DNA of 64,000 bases. Origin: Myotis daubentonii. Lineage: Eukaryota > Chordata > Mammalia > Chiroptera > Vespertilionidae. A program made the translations under genes and the position numbers. The notes under the pieces were generated by a model that saw only the letters and a program-made list of their open reading frames with translations, had not been told where the DNA came from and did not search any database. Where the stretch lies: the NCBI RefSeq assembly GCF_963259705.1, contig NC_081842.1, forward strand, positions 43,034,803-43,098,802, in the 5' to 3' direction. Below are positions 1-14,100 of the stretch, piece after piece. The number at the start of each line of letters is the position of its first letter. Position 1 is the stretch's first letter.

Positions 1-180
1 AGTGGATAGAGCATTGGACTGCAAACCAGAGGTTCGATCTGGTCAAGGGCATGTACCAAGATTGCAGTCTCCTCCCTGGTGGTCAATGTTTCTCTCTGTC
101 TTTCCCTCTCTAAAAAAAAAATCAATGGAAAAATATCCTCGAGTGAGGATTTAATAAATAAATAAAATAAAAATCAGTAA
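1..180 (+). mobile_element. Ves SINE, cut by the window edge
   Basis: tRNA-derived head starting AGTGGATAGAGCATTGGACT, with a B-box-like GGTTCGATC, then the family body (GGTCAAGGGCATGTACC) and a TCTCTC/A-rich tail. The first bases of the element lie outside the window. Confidence 0.88.
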
Positions 181-192
181 TTAAAAAATACA

Positions 193-400
193 TATACTTT
201 TTTTATTGCTTTCAGAGAGAAGGGGAGAGGGAGAGATAGGAACATCAATGATGAGAGAGAATCGTTGATCCACTGCCTCCTGCACATCGCACGCTGAGGA
301 ACGAACCCGCAACCCGGGTATGTGCCCTGACCGGGAATTAAATCATGACCTCCTGGTTCATAGGTCCATGCTCAACCACTGAGCCACCCGGGCCTGGCAC
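193..400 (-). mobile_element. Ves SINE
   Basis: Reverse-strand copy: tail (TTTCAGAGAGAAGGGGAGAG), then ATCAATGATGAGAG, and a tRNA-like head ending CACTGAGCCACCCGGGCC. Confidence 0.88.
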
Positions 401-662
401 TCCATTTTATCTTTTTCATAGAATTTGTCATTTTGACGTTTATTTGCAAGCCTCCTTCCAGATAAGTAAAGGTCCTGAGGGCAGCCTTATGTCTTGTTTT
501 TGTTGTATCTCTTGCAGTATGCCTTGGCACTCAGTATTCATTAGGAAGGGGTGAGGAGATCTGTTAGGAACCAATTATATCTAGTTCTGGTTTGAGACTC
601 ACTGTCCCAGTCAGACAAGCATCTTCATTCCTGTACTCATTCTGCATTCAGTCCATTTATTT

Positions 663-868
663 TTTAGAACATTCTTACTGATTTTAGAGAGGGAGAGGGA
701 GAGAGAGAGAAACATCAATGATGAGGATCATTGATCAGCTGCCTCCTGCACGCCCCCTACTGGGGATTGAGCCCACAACACGCGCATGTGCCCTGACCCG
801 GACTCAAACCCTGACCTCCCGGTTCATAGGTTGCCGCTCAACCACTGCTTCATAAATGGGCTGAGCTC
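663..868 (-). mobile_element. Ves SINE (diverged)
   Basis: Reverse-strand copy with the TTTTAGAGAGGGAGAGG tail and a CTCAACCACTG head. Flanking GTCCATTTATT repeats at about 651 and 870 look like its target duplication. Confidence 0.8.
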
Positions 869-1049
869 CGTCCATTTATTAGACCACCGCTTTGCACTTA
901 GGTGCTGAGGATGAAAGGAGTCAGCGCGAGATGTGGTAGACTTGATGACAGCAGCTATGTTTCCGAACAGACCCTACAGGGCCAGGTCGAGGTCACCTTC
1001 CCCCAGGGATCTTGGTCTGAACCGCCACCCACCCGCCACTGGAGACCAA

Positions 1050-1850
1050 GGCGACCTCTGCATTCCCCCGCCCAGCTGCAGGGGAGCAGCCCCTCCCCGC
1101 CGGGTCCGGAGCCTGGACCGGGGAGCGTCCAGGGACGTGGCCACGCTGGTGAGATCAGCTCTGGCGTCTCTGGGGGCCTAGACTCGCGCGGCCACGCTCG
1201 CGGGGGACCTGGGACCCGAGCAGGAACCAGCGCGCCGCCCGGCGGGTGGGCGGGGTGTCTGCGGCCGAGGCCCGGCCATCTGCCGCGAGGCCAGCGCGGC
1301 TGGCGGCCGGGGGCGGGGCCGCGCCGGGGCGGGGCGCGCCGGGGCCGGAGTTGGGGAGCGGGCCGGCCGCAGCCCAGAGCCGGGAGGGCCACGGCCGCCG
1401 GAAGAGTAGCCGTCGCCAGCCGAGCCGGGAGCGTGGGGAGCGGAAGCGGCGGCCGCGGCGGCGGCAGGCGGCGCTGGGACCCGGGAGCGGCCGGAGAACA
1501 AGGGAGCCGGCGGTGCGGCGGGCGCGGGGCTGGGCTGAGCCGCTGGGCCGCGCCGAGCGCCGCCGCCGCCGCCCGAGAGGCCCGGCCCGGCCGCCTGAGC
1601 AGGCCGCGCGCGGGCCGCCGGGCCCGAGGCCGGAGCCATGGGCGAGACCAAGATCATCTACCACCTGGACGGGCAGGAGACGCCGTACCTGGTGAAGCTG
1701 CCGCTGCCCGCCGAGCGCGTCACCTTGGCGGACTTTAAGGGCGTTCTGCAGCGGCCCAGCTATAAGTTCTTCTTCAAGTCTATGGACGACGATTTCGGGT
1801 GAGGATGGCCCCCGCCTCGCCTCCGGGGGACCCCGGCCCCTCTGGCTTCC
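1050..1850 (+). promoter_or_regulatory. DVL3: CpG-rich promoter and 5' leader of DVL3
   Basis: Very high GC with dense CpG from about 1050, peaking at 1240-1640 just before the ATG at 1638. There are several GGGCGGGG-type Sp1 boxes near 1310-1335 and no TATA box. This is typical of a broad housekeeping promoter. The transcription start cannot be fixed from sequence; it probably lies within about 1300-1560. Confidence 0.8.
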
Positions 1851-2072
1851 AGAGGCCATTCGGCAGTTGGCGCTCCCCCGGCTGCACTGGCTCCCAGCCC
1901 CGCTCTGGATGCTGGGGGCCCTCGGCCCTTTGCTCCCCTTGCTTGTTGCAGACCCGGGAGTCCAGCCTCTCTAGGGGCGCTCCTTTCGCTCTCGTTTAGG
2001 GGGGCGTCCAGCTCCCCAAGAGCAATCAGGACCAGCCCAGGAAGCCCGCTCACCTCTGAGACCAGCGGCTCA

Positions 2073-2113
<41 letters not shown>

Positions 2114-5100
2114 CTCCTCCCAGTCCCAGAGCCCGAGCCCCCCACCCCCTCCTGCCCAGGGGCCACCTTTTAAACCCAGACTCGGGGTGTTTGGCACTCG
2201 GCCCTCTCCCTCTCCCTCTCCCCAGCTCCACACTCCGAGCCATATTTGGAGCACCGAGCATCCCAGCGCTGTGCTGCGGGGCTGGGAACTGCGGGGAGGG
2301 GGAGGCGAGGGGTGCCCGGGCGCCAGGCTGGCCGCTCAGGCCTGCAGACCGGGAGCCTAGCTGCTCCCCGTTTCCTTGCGGGGTGTGTCGGAGGTTGTCA
2401 AGGGAGCAGAACGCCTGACCCCGAAGGAGGAGCCCGCACTAGCCCAGGTGCTGATTGCCGACCCGGATGGGGGCCTTTTCCCTCCAGGGGGTGGTCTTGG
2501 AAAGGGCCTCGGAGCCGGTAGGAGGGCCGGGAAGCGTCCCTGGGCGCCCACCTCCCCTCCCTGCCGGCCTGGTGCCCTCCTCCCCCAGCCGTGGGCTCTG
2601 GACAGGCCGAGTTTGGAAGCAGCGACTTCCCCTTTAAGAAGGGATGGAATGTTGGAGCCGGAAGGTTCCTTAGCAGCTGGCCTGGGAGGGGGAGCCTGGC
2701 CATCCCCGCACACACACCCCAACTCCTGGGGGACTGGGGGCGGGGAAGGCCCCCACACTAACTGGGCGCTGGGCCTGGAGGCCTGTGGGGAAGCCTGGAG
2801 GCAGCCTCTGCAGCCCTGGCCAGAGGCCTGCGCTGCTCTCAGCTGAGGCCCCAGGCCGAGTGAGGGAAGACATTCTTCTCCCCAGTGTTCCTGTGTCCAG
2901 CCGCCGGCTTCTCTCCCAGGGCCCCGGCCCTCCTGGCCCTGGGCAGCGAGCACCCTCTCCCTCCTTCGCCTGGCATGCTTGTTGTCACCTTTCCCTCCCT
3001 GGAACTCAGGGTTCCATGAGCCCATGAGCTCCTGTGTGTGAAAGTGCTTTTCCAGTGGAAAGTGCTGTGCGGCTTCTAACCTCCTTTCTGTTGTCAGACT
3101 TGCCCTGGGGCGGGGAGCTCCGATGTCTAATATTGCCTGGCCTCAGTCCAGAGACAGACACCCCTGCTTTCCCATCCTGGAGGTCCGGCCTCTCTAGGGA
3201 CTCCCCTTTGGAAAATTCGGAAGAAGGATGAACTCATCTGCAAGGATGGGAGGGAGGGGGTGATGCCTTGGCCGGGTAAGAGAAGAATAGAGTTAGGAGA
3301 GGCTGAGATACTGCCTCGGGGTATGGGTAGGGGCAGATCAGCTGGAGTCCTGTGCACGGCCCTACCCAGGCCAGGCCTCACTGCAGTCATAGGAGGCCCC
3401 CCATTACATCAGCTCACTATTGACAGTATTGTTCTTTAAATTCACTGTCAGTCCACTCACTCTTTCTTAGCTTGACCAAATCAATAATAGGAAATCACCC
3501 ATCTGATTTTCTGCTTGTATTTCTTTATAAGATATGTTAAAAATAAATGTTAACTGTTGAATTAAGCAGTGTGCATTCAGGTAACGCCTGAACACATCTT
3601 GTATATGTCGCTGGTACTTGAACCATCCTTGGTAAAGTATCAGAGTAGGCCATTCTTACAGGGTTGAGAACAATGCTAAAAATGAAATGGAGGAGATTGA
3701 TTTTGGAGATTGATTTTGTTTTTATCCCCAGAAGGATTAATGAGCAGACCTGGTAGAGGAGTGTGTGTGTGTGTGTGTGTGTGTGTGTACACATACACAT
3801 TTAACAAAATCTTTATGGCACTTACAGTGTACTAGGCACTGATCTAAGTGCTTTTCTAATTTTTACTCATTTAATTCTCTTATCAGCCCTATGAAGTAGG
3901 TAGTAATACCATCAGTTTACAGATGAGGAAATTAGAGCACAAAAACCTGAAGTAACTTACCCAGGTCACACCGTCTGGCTAGTTAGTGGCAAAGCTTGGT
4001 TCAACATCAGGAATCTGGCTCTAAAGTCCAAGGCCTTAATCCCACTGTTGTAGGTATTATTATTAATATCACCATTTTACAGATGCATCCTCTCTGAGGG
4101 AGATGCTGAGCCTTGGCAAACTGTAGAGGTGATAGGGCTGCCACCTATCCTAGCCCCATAAGAAGAGGTCAGGCATACTTACCTGGCAGGGGAGATACCA
4201 TGATCACGAAGATGGTTTCCCCAGGGCAAGGCTTACCCATTGCACTCCGGGTATGCTGACTCCTGCGATTTCCCCAAATGTGGGAAACTCGACTGCATAA
4301 TTTGTGGTAGTGGGGGACTGCGTTCGCGCTCTCCCCTAAAAAAAAAAAAAAAAAAAAAGAAGAGGTCAGGCAGAGGCCAGTGACCCCTACTGACAGATGG
4401 GCGGTGGGTCAGAGGAGGAGGGCTGCTGCCTCTGCTTCCCCTCCAGGCTCACCCTCTGAGATGCTGGTTTGTGAGGGCTCCAGAAGTATTTGTCAAGCTC
4501 AGGGTAGGCCCACCCTCTTAAATTATTTGGGAAATGGAAGAAGAATAAGCATTTTTACCACTGAGGAGATAGTGTATAGAACACGGTACCCAATGCTAGA
4601 GTGGCCTTGAGCTGTGGGAAGGGGCAATATGGGAAGTAGAGTCACTAACTATGTTCCTCCTGCTCCATGTCACACTGTCCTGCCTCTGGGCCTTTTGCCT
4701 GGAACACACTTCTTCCCCCTGCTTCTCCATGTCCAAATTCTCCTGTCCTCTGGGTTCAGCTTTTAAAGTTATGGTATTTTATCCTATTTGTGCATACACC
4801 TGCTCCTAGCCAGGACTTGACATCTGTATCACTCAGCAGGTGTCTGTCCAATGAACACCTCTGCTGGTCTTCACTCTGACCACTTCCCACCTGGAATATG
4901 CTTATGTGGACTGTCCACTGGACTGTAACCTCAGAGAACAAGGCAGGCTCCAGCTCTGATGCTGCTTGAGGTTTATACAACGGCAAGCACGGGATCTAAA
5001 ACTCACTGGGCACTCTCTCAGCAAAGGCTTCTTAATTGCATGAACGGTGAATGATGAGCAGATGTGTTTGGTTCCAGCCCTTGCAAACTTACTCCTAATT

Positions 5101-8100
5101 AGAAAGAGAGTATGGATCCTCCTGAAAATTCACAAAGTTAGAAACTAGCTTTTATGGGATGCCTGGACTGTGCCAGGCATTTACAAATCCCATTTACCAG
5201 GATGAGACAAAGGCTTGGAGAAGTTAAGAAACTTCTCTAAGATGGGAGGGCTAATAAGTAGCAGAATTGGAATTTAAACCCAAGTTTGTGAGAGTGTGGT
5301 GTGTGTGTTTGTGAGAGTGGTGTGTGTGTGTGTGTGTATGTGTGTGAGAGTGTGGTGTGTGTGTGTGAGAGTGTGGTGTGTGTGTGTGTGTGTGTGTGTG
5401 TGTTCACGCGTGTGTGCTCATGTGCAGTGGAACCCTGAGCCATTTAGCTCCACTTGGGAAGGGGGGCTTTCTGAGGCTGATCAGCTGATCATTATGAGTC
5501 AACAGAGCCTTGGCGACCTGTCAGTGACCCCCAGAAAGAGAGGAAACATCTGTAGCTGGAGCTGTGTGGTGGGGCCTGCTGGGGGAGAGGGTTGTGGGGA
5601 CACAGCCACGGTTTCCACCACAGGGAGACCCTCTCTGAAGCAGGTCACAGAGTCCCTGCCATGTGTCCCACACACCTTCTTCTCCTTTTGAGCCGCAGGT
5701 CCCACAGGGGGCTGCAAGCTTAGGGTGTCCTGTGGCTGGACTGCCTGACAGGTCTGAGCTACCTCTCTCTTTCCCTCCTCTCCTGCCTGTTCTGTCTCCA
5801 GGCTTTCTGCCATGATGGCCCTGAGCAGGATGATTTGAGCTGCTTTCTCGGGGTCGTTGTGGGGCTGGAAATGATGGAGGAGCCAGGGCTGGATGGGAGG
5901 GAGGAGGGTAGGCTCGGCCTTCGAACTTGGCTGTGAGTCCAAGAATGTGAACATCGCAAGGAGCCAAGCACGTTCCCAGTTCTGGGCAGAACTTCTTCAA
6001 GAACAGGGAGACTGGGCTTCGCAGCCTCCTTCCTTAGTGTCTTCTCTCTCTGCTCACAGCTCCAGGCATGTGTCTCCCTCTTGCCCCTAATCACATCTTT
6101 CCAGCTCTGTCCTCCTGGGGGACCTCAAACTATTCCAGTTTCTTTCGCTGGCCCCAAACTGTGGTCCTAGTCTGACTTCTTGCCTCACTGCATGCCTGTG
6201 ACCACATCCCACCCCCACCCCCCATGCCTCACATCACTGCCTCCCCTACCTCACCTTCCACACAGACCCACATCACCTCTGTCATTGTACAGGAGAGAAT
6301 GTGAAATACTGTCCAAAGAGTGTGGGATTTAGAGTCAGACAAGCTTGGGGTTGAATTTCAACTCTGACATCTTCTAGCTCTGTGGCCTTGGACAAGTTAC
6401 TGAATGTTTCTCAGTTCCTTATTCATAAAATGGGGATCATATTGTCTACGCAATGAGGCTGGTGTGAAGAATATATATTATCACTGTGGGGAGATAAGAT
6501 GGTATAATTGGTAGGAATAAAGCTTGGAGTCAGGCTGATGAGGATTCAAATTCCAGCACGTCACTGATTAGTGGTGTCACTATAGGTGAATTTCTGAACC
6601 TGTTGAACCTTCGTCTCCCTATCTGTATCTTATATATAGCATTGCTCTAGTAAATGAAATGATACAAGTAAAGTGTTCACTTAGTGCTTGGCCCATAATA
6701 CATGCTCAATAAATGAGAGCAATTGTTACTATTATCATAACAGCAGTAAATGTCTTCTCCCTTTTTCTTTCCTAATTTTCTTAAATTCCTCACCCACACC
6801 TCCCAGAAGAATGTCAGGATTCCCAATTGAGAAGGGAAGGACAGTAATCAGGGTGTGCTTTTTCCTAGTTTAGGGTCAGAGGGCAAGAAAAAGTCCAGCC
6901 CATGAGAGCCTTACTGGGGATGGATAAAGCGCTCTTGAGATTCTAGGGAGTGGTTGCACTCATGGGGGACAGCGATTTGTCAGGTGACCAGGAAGGCAGC
7001 TGGGTCACCCCCACCCATGCTGTTGTTTGAACAGGCTGGTGCTGGTGGTTTGATTCCCAGTTTAGGATGGAGGAGCCCCTGAGAGTTGGGATTGTGAGGA
7101 CACCTCCATTTCTACCCCAGAAAGCTCATTGACAACCTCCCTTTCCCTGCAGAGTGGTGAAGGAGGAGATCTCAGATGACAATGCCAAGTTGCCCTGCTT
7201 CAATGGCCGGGTGGTGTCCTGGGTAAGGATCCTTTCTCAACTCTCCCTCCGTCCACATTCCTGCCATGGGCTGGACGGAGGAAAGACATTGCTAAGGTTA
7301 TAGCTGATGGTTTTATGTTTCAGTATCTGAACTGTCCCTGAGTTTTAACTGAACAGTTTCTGCCCCAAATTCTATAGCCTTGGTGAAAACTGGGGGAGTG
7401 GTGTGAAAGGGAAAAGGCGGCTACAGAAACATACATAGGAGGCAAAATTGGTTCCTATGCCCTTGGAGGCACTTTGCCTCAGGTTCCCTTCTGTCACCTG
7501 CTGAACTCTGCCTTGGACCCTTACTCTCTGCCCCCATCGCCCTTCGCCAGCCCATGCCTCCCTGACACCGTCCACCTGCCAGTGGGCCTGCTCCTCAGGT
7601 CAGCTGTCCTTGCATAGTCCTGTCTCTTTTCCCTCCGTGTCCCCTGCTTCATTCTCCCCAAGTCTTCATGCCCTGCCAGAAGCCAACTATCCTACTCTCC
7701 CTGGTGCCCTCGTGCCATACTACCTACCCATTTTCTCCCCATCAGCTGGTGTCAGCTGAAGGCTCACACCCAGAGCCAGCTCCCTTCTGTGCTGATAACC
7801 CATCGGAGCTGCCACCTCCCATGGAGCGCACAGGAGGCATTGGGGACTCCCGGCCGCCATCCTTCCAGTGAGTGTGACCTGAGGGTAGGCAGGGCCTGTG
7901 GGGAGGGCCAGGTCAGCTCAGCCCAGGGCTGGGGGAGGGAGCCCCCAGCCTGCCCCCTCCCCCACCAAGTCCTATCTTCCCTGCAGCCCTCATGCTGGTG
8001 GGGGCAGCCAGGAGAACCTGGACAATGACACAGAGACGGACTCCTTGGTGTCTGCCCAGCGGGAGCGGCCTCGCAGGAGGGACGGCCCAGAGCACAGTGC

Positions 8101-11100
8101 GTCTTCCCTGAACAGATGCCTTCCCCATCCCGGTGCCCTCCCCACAGCTTCCACTCAGCTGACCACCTCTTTGCCCAACTTACTGAGCTCTGGATAGGAC
8201 TGGCCCCAGTGCAGCCCCTAGCCTGCCTCTCCTCCCTTCCCTCCTACACTGGGCACTGTGAACCCAGCTGCCTCCATCCCCTGCAGCAACCCGGCTAAAT
8301 GGAACTGCAAAAGGGGAGCGGCGGCGAGAACCAGGGGGTTATGACAGCTCGACTACCCTCATGAGCAGCGAGTTGGAGACCACCAGCTTCTTTGATTCCG
8401 AGGAGGATGACTCCACCAGCAGGTAGGGCCTTGGTTTTATGAGGACTGGTGGGCAGGTGATCCCTGAACCCTGAGGATACTGGGCCCCTGGGAGGGATGT
8501 GGGCTTTGTGCTGGGGACCTGGGCCCTGCAGTGCCTCTTATGGGGCAGGGCTAGGTCAGCCTGGTGGGGAACGACTGTGGGCCCCACAGGTTCAGCAGCT
8601 CCACAGAGCAGAGCAGTGCCTCACGCCTGATGAGAAGACACAAGCGGCGGCGGCGGAAGCAGAAGGTTTCCCGGATTGAGCGGGTATGGGACCTGGGGTG
8701 CTAGGGGTGAGTGGGGCAAGGCCAGGGCTTATCCGTCCTTAGATCCCCTCCCCTTGGGGCAGTGTCTAGAACCTTAGAGGGAAGGTGGTGGCTGAAGGCT
8801 CACCTTGAGGAGGAGCTAGGGGAGAGCAGTGAGTTCCTGCCACCCCTGCCTGCTGCTCAGAGTCTCTATCTATTCCAGTCCTCATCCTTCAGCAGCATCA
8901 CGGACTCCACTATGTCACTCAACATCATCACGGTCACTCTCAACATGGGTGAGTCTGGTGAAACAACACTCTTGAGTGCCTACTGTATGCCAGACACTGG
9001 GCAGACTCAAGGAGTTTAAAGAGACACAAGCTATGTTCCCTGCCTTCAAGGAGCTCTCTTTCATAAACCTAAACTGATTATTTCAGTATCTCATGATCAG
9101 GGCTATGCCAGAGAGAAGCACACAGAGCTATGGAAGCAGAGAAAAGCATCAGGGAAGACTTCCTGGAGGAAGTGATTTCTGATTGCTTCCCATTTCCCAT
9201 GTTTTATCTGTTGCATTCTTGTTCTCTGATTTCTGCCCTACCCACTCTTTTAGGAGATAGCTGGGTGTAGTGAAAGAGCCCCAACTTTGTCTGGAATTTA
9301 AATGAGTTTGAATACTGGTTTTGCCATTTAATGGCTTAGAAGAGTCACTTAAATTCTCTGAACCTCAGCTGTCTACTCTGTAAAATGAGACTGAGCGTCC
9401 CTGCCTCACCTCCAGCAAGGATTAATGAAAGCCTATTGAGCATGCTGAACCCAGTGCCTGGTTCCAGTTCAATAAATGTTAGCTCTTGTCCCTTTCCACT
9501 CTTTCTAATAAGGGGCTCAGAATTTGGTTAGGAACCTTGCTCCCATCTCAAGGTCTTATTACTCCCTGTAGAAAAGTATAACTTCTTGGGCATCTCCATT
9601 GTGGGCCAAAGCAACGAGCGTGGTGACGGAGGCATCTACATTGGCTCTATCATGAAGGGTGGGGCCGTGGCTGCTGATGGACGCATCGAGCCAGGAGATA
9701 TGCTGTTACAGGTACCATTGTTCACTGTGGCTGGTGGTGTAGATAGGGAGTTGGGGAGATGTACCCTCTGTTCCTTCTCATTCTTCCTACCCTCTCTACC
9801 CTATTCAGAGGCCCCTTCTTGGTGGGGAAGACCTCCTGATCCACCAAGCTTCCCTAACTCCCTCCCCAGCACAGCTGCTTATCCCATTCCTGGTCCTATT
9901 TCCCAGGTAAACGAGATCAACTTTGAGAACATGAGTAATGACGACGCAGTCCGGGTACTGCGGGAGATTGTGCACAAACCAGGGTATGGATGGGCTGAAG
10001 CATTACGGAGGAGGTGCCAGGCATTTCTGGCTATCAGGCAAGGGGCTTGGTCTCGCCTCCATACATCCTGCCCTCACTAGGGACACCCTTGCTTTCAGGC
10101 CCATCACCCTGACTGTAGCCAAGTGCTGGGACCCAAGTCCACGTGGTTGCTTCACATTGCCCAGGAGTAAGTGGATGGGGAACTTGGCCCTAAAACTGGT
10201 GTCTGGCATACACGAGCTCTGTCTCTCCTGCCTTCTGTGTTGCCCTGAATCCTCACACCTACCCTGTTGGGCCCAGCACTGGGCAGGGTGGGCAGCCCCT
10301 AACTCCTCATCCTCCCTGCAGGCGAGCCCATCCGGCCCATTGACCCTGCGGCCTGGGTCTCCCACACTGCAGCCATGACTGGCACCTTCCCTGCCTACGG
10401 CATGAGCCCCTCCCTGAGCACCATCACCTCCACCAGCTCCTCTATCACCAGCTCCATCCCTGACACAGAGCGTGAGTGTCCAACCCTGTCCCCTGGGCCC
10501 AGCAGACAGGGCCAGGTGAGAGGGACTGATGAAGGCCCATGTGGAGACTTGCTTGAAAGGCAGAGGGGCTGGAGGGGGCTCGGCTCATTCCAGCTACTTC
10601 ACACTGCAGCTTCCCTCAGGGGACACCCGAAGCTCACTAAACAGTGTTTGGTTCTGAACTGGTATTGAGCACCCAGTGAGCCTCAGTTTCCTCTTGTAAA
10701 ATGGGACTAAAGATGTGCGCTTTACCAGGCTCCCGGGGGTTAATGAAAGGGTATAAGTGAAGCAGGTATCACAGTGTGTGGCATAAAGTAAGCACGTAAT
10801 AATGACTGCCATTTTTATTATCATAACACTCGTTATGCACTATACTAAGCACCTTCATTTACATTATTTAATTATCTTCAAACATCCCTATAAAGTAGAC
10901 GTGAAAGTCCCTATTTTTACAGGAGAAACTGAGTGTCCAAGAAGTCAATAATTTGTCCAACACTGGTCCATATTTATTAGACGGTAGAACTGGAATGCAA
11001 ACTCCCGTCTGCCTACCTCCACAGCCCCTTTCTGCCTGACCATTTTGCTTCCCACCCCCAGGCCTAGACGACTTTCACCTGTCCATCCACAGTGACATGG

Positions 11101-14100
11101 CTGCCATTGTGAAAGCCATGGCCTCCCCTGAATCCGGGCTGGAGGTCCGAGACCGCATGTGGCTCAAGATCACTATCCCCAACGCTTTCATCGGTGAGAG
11201 GGCCCCATGGTGGGATGAAGGATGGGGTGGTGGGCAGTGAGGGAGCAGGATAGGCTGGGCGCCCATAACTCCCTTGAGCTGGAACCAGGCCCACCCTCAT
11301 GGCTTCTGTGAGGCCAGATGAGCCCAAGGTGGGCCTCCCAATCAAAGGTAGCCTTGCTCCCAGGCTCGGATGTGGTGGACTGGCTGTACCACAACGTGGA
11401 AGGCTTCACTGACCGACGAGAAGCCCGCAAGTATGCAAGCAACCTGCTGAAAGCTGGCTTCATCCGCCACACTGTCAACAAGATCACCTTCTCCGAGCAG
11501 TGCTACTACATCTTTGGTGACCTCTGCGGCAGTACGTGCCTCCCCACTTCCTTGCCCTGTCTTCTGGCTGGGACTGGGGCGGTGCCCAGGGGTGTGGCAG
11601 CAGACTCCAGGGAACCCAGAGGAGGGGGCAGCAGAGCTGGGCTCCCAGCTCAAGGCCTGAGTTTTGTGGTGGAAGCAGAACCCAGTTCAGCCTCTTCACC
11701 TGCCTTGCGTCCCCTGGAGGGGCTGGCATTTTCTAAGTGCCTGGCACCATGCTGATTGTTTCTAAAACATCATCTCACTCTATCACTCCTCACAACCTCC
11801 TCTCTGCCCTTGGGGAGATGGATTACTATCCCTGTTTTCAGATGAGGCAACTGAGATATGTAGACGGTAAATAGTCCACCCCAGGTTTCACTACTAGAAG
11901 CAGAGAAACTAGGCCGTGGTTCCAGGTCTTTCTGGCTCCAGAGCCCTTGTTCTTCCCACCATCTGGGTTTGACCAGGTGTGTAGTGGTGCAGAAACATTG
12001 TCTTAGCAAGGCCAGAGTTCCTATCCTTGGGCCCTGCTTAGCTTCCCAGCATCAAGCAGGGTCCACCAGGGTAGGAGCTAGGATTTGTCTGAGGCCCCAT
12101 GTCCTCAGCTTCCTCAGACCTCTGTGGAGGGACTGTGCTTCAGGATGGAGCTAGAGAAGCTATCAGGACCAGGTTGTAGAGTGGGGTGGGGAATGTCCAG
12201 CCTGTGGGTGGTATGAGGCCCTCGAAATCATTTGGTCTGGCCCTGCCAAGGCATTAGGGGTGAGTTAATTAAATGTTTGAGTAAATATAACAGGCTAATT
12301 TTTAAGTTGATAATTTTGTATGGCCTGTGAATGATGTTATAAATATCCAAGTGGCCTTTGGCAGAAAAAAGGTTCCCCACCCCTGTTGCATAGGATTCTA
12401 CAAGCTATAACAGGAGCTGGACTTGCTCTTGAAAAAGTGCAAAGCCAGTTGGAGTTAGTAAGCAGGAGAGGTCTGCGTGGAAGCCCTCTTCTCTTTCTGA
12501 AGCCCTTTGAAAGGGGAGTCTTCGGAACAGGACAGCATCACTCAGTGTTGGGAGCTGAAACCCTCACCCAGAAGCCACCTCTACCTGAGGGAACCTTCTC
12601 TAAGCCCAGTGGTGCTGGCTGGAGTCCAAAAACTAACTCTTAAAATGCTTCAGATTAGGTTCTAGGGACCAGAAAAGCTGTTTCTTCAGAGCACAAGTCC
12701 TGGTGGAGGGTGGGTTCCTGGCCCTCAGCTGCTCCAGCGTGGCCACATGGAGTAGATGCACAGAGTTTTGGAGTTAGACAGTTCTGAGTTCAAATCCTAG
12801 CACTACCCTTACTGTGTGAACATGAGTGACACAGCCTCTCAATGCCTCAATTTGTTGATCTGTAAGGTGGAAGTAATAGTGGAATCTATATCATAGAGCT
12901 GTTTTGAGGACGATGTAATGTATATAATGCTTTCAGCACCATGTTTAGCCCACAGAAAGTACCCTTTAAAAAGTTGTCCATTCTTCATATATTTAATTGA
13001 TTCTAAGATGAACACTTACCATGCATTTCAATGTCTGAAATTGGAGTGCATCTTACAACCAGTGGCTTCTTAGACTCAATCAAGTGTGATATTGTCATCC
13101 TTAGCAGAAGTCAGCCCTGATCCCAAATTTCCAGAGACACATAAAGCTTTTCAGAAGAGCTCTAGTTTTTGCTCAAGAGACATCCTTCCATCCCTGGGTC
13201 CTCCTGGATCTTCTACCCATGGACCTGGCACCAGAGGCCCAGCTCAGGGAGACACTGACATAACAGGTCTTTTCCTTCTCACTGACTGAGGTGTCCTAAG
13301 CTGGGAGAGTGGCAAGCTCAAAGGGAAAAGCCGAGGACCTGGGGAACCCCAGGAACACATAGTCTCTCCCCTTGGGATGATAGCCTGGAAGTTGAAATAG
13401 TCACCAGCTCCTGGAACATGAGCCAAAGCAGGCCCCTGCTTACTACCACCACCACCACCCTTCATGCTAGCTGCTGGCCGTGACAAGTTCATGGCTTGGC
13501 TGGAAGACTTCATTGGCTGCTTGGGCCCCCTTGGGCCCCCTCTCCTTATCTCTTCTCCCCTGGAAGGTTGGGCTGGCTTACTTAAGGGCTTGGAGCAAAG
13601 GGCTCAGTCTATATCTGGCAGGCCTCTGGGACCTGGTACAGATGGGGTGTGAGTAAGGGGTGTCCAAGGCAGGTCATTAGTCCTAGTGGCCCCTTAAACT
13701 CCCTTCCAGGTAGTTCTAACATTAGTGGGGGCATCCTTATCCTTAACATTTACTGGGGGAGCCAGAGTCGGGAAAGAAGTAATGTTAATACAATGAAGAA
13801 CCACGCCTCCCTGGGAATGGGGTGGAGAGCACAGACGAGGCACCTAACTTGTTCTCTTTCTGGGCCCTTCCCACCCCACTTCCACCCTCCCCAGCAGCAC
13901 CAGGAAATTGATTCTCCCAATGGCCTTCTGTATGGGAAGGTTCTGAAAGGCCCTATGTTCATTCTGGTTTTTAATGGGTATTTTTTTTTTTAGTGTTAGG
14001 TGAGAGGGGAGGGCACAATTTCACCAAACTGCTTCCTACTCCTTACTAATTTCCTCATCTGGAAATGTAAAAAAGTTAGCAATTTTTAGCTTCTGTTCTG

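Noticed and set aside
902..1738. 278-codon open frame over the DVL3 promoter
   Set aside because: Low-complexity Arg/Gly/Pro product of GC-rich DNA. It overlaps the DVL3 start in another frame and has no domain.
955..1859. Long minus-strand frames opposite DVL3 exon 1
   Set aside because: Stop-poor shadow of a CpG island; low-complexity products with no family resemblance.
4175..4337. Functional U1 snRNA gene
   Set aside because: It has an A-tail and exact target duplication, several substitutions and no visible PSE, so it is a retrocopy.
5296..5691. 131-codon frame starting in a GT repeat
   Set aside because: Cys/Val run is the translation of the (GT)n tract; the rest is unique intron.
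8955..9185. Regulatory element in DVL3 intron 7
   Set aside because: TACTGTATGCCAGACACTGG and TCCTGGAGGAAGTGATTTCT look like an ancient interspersed repeat whose family I cannot name.
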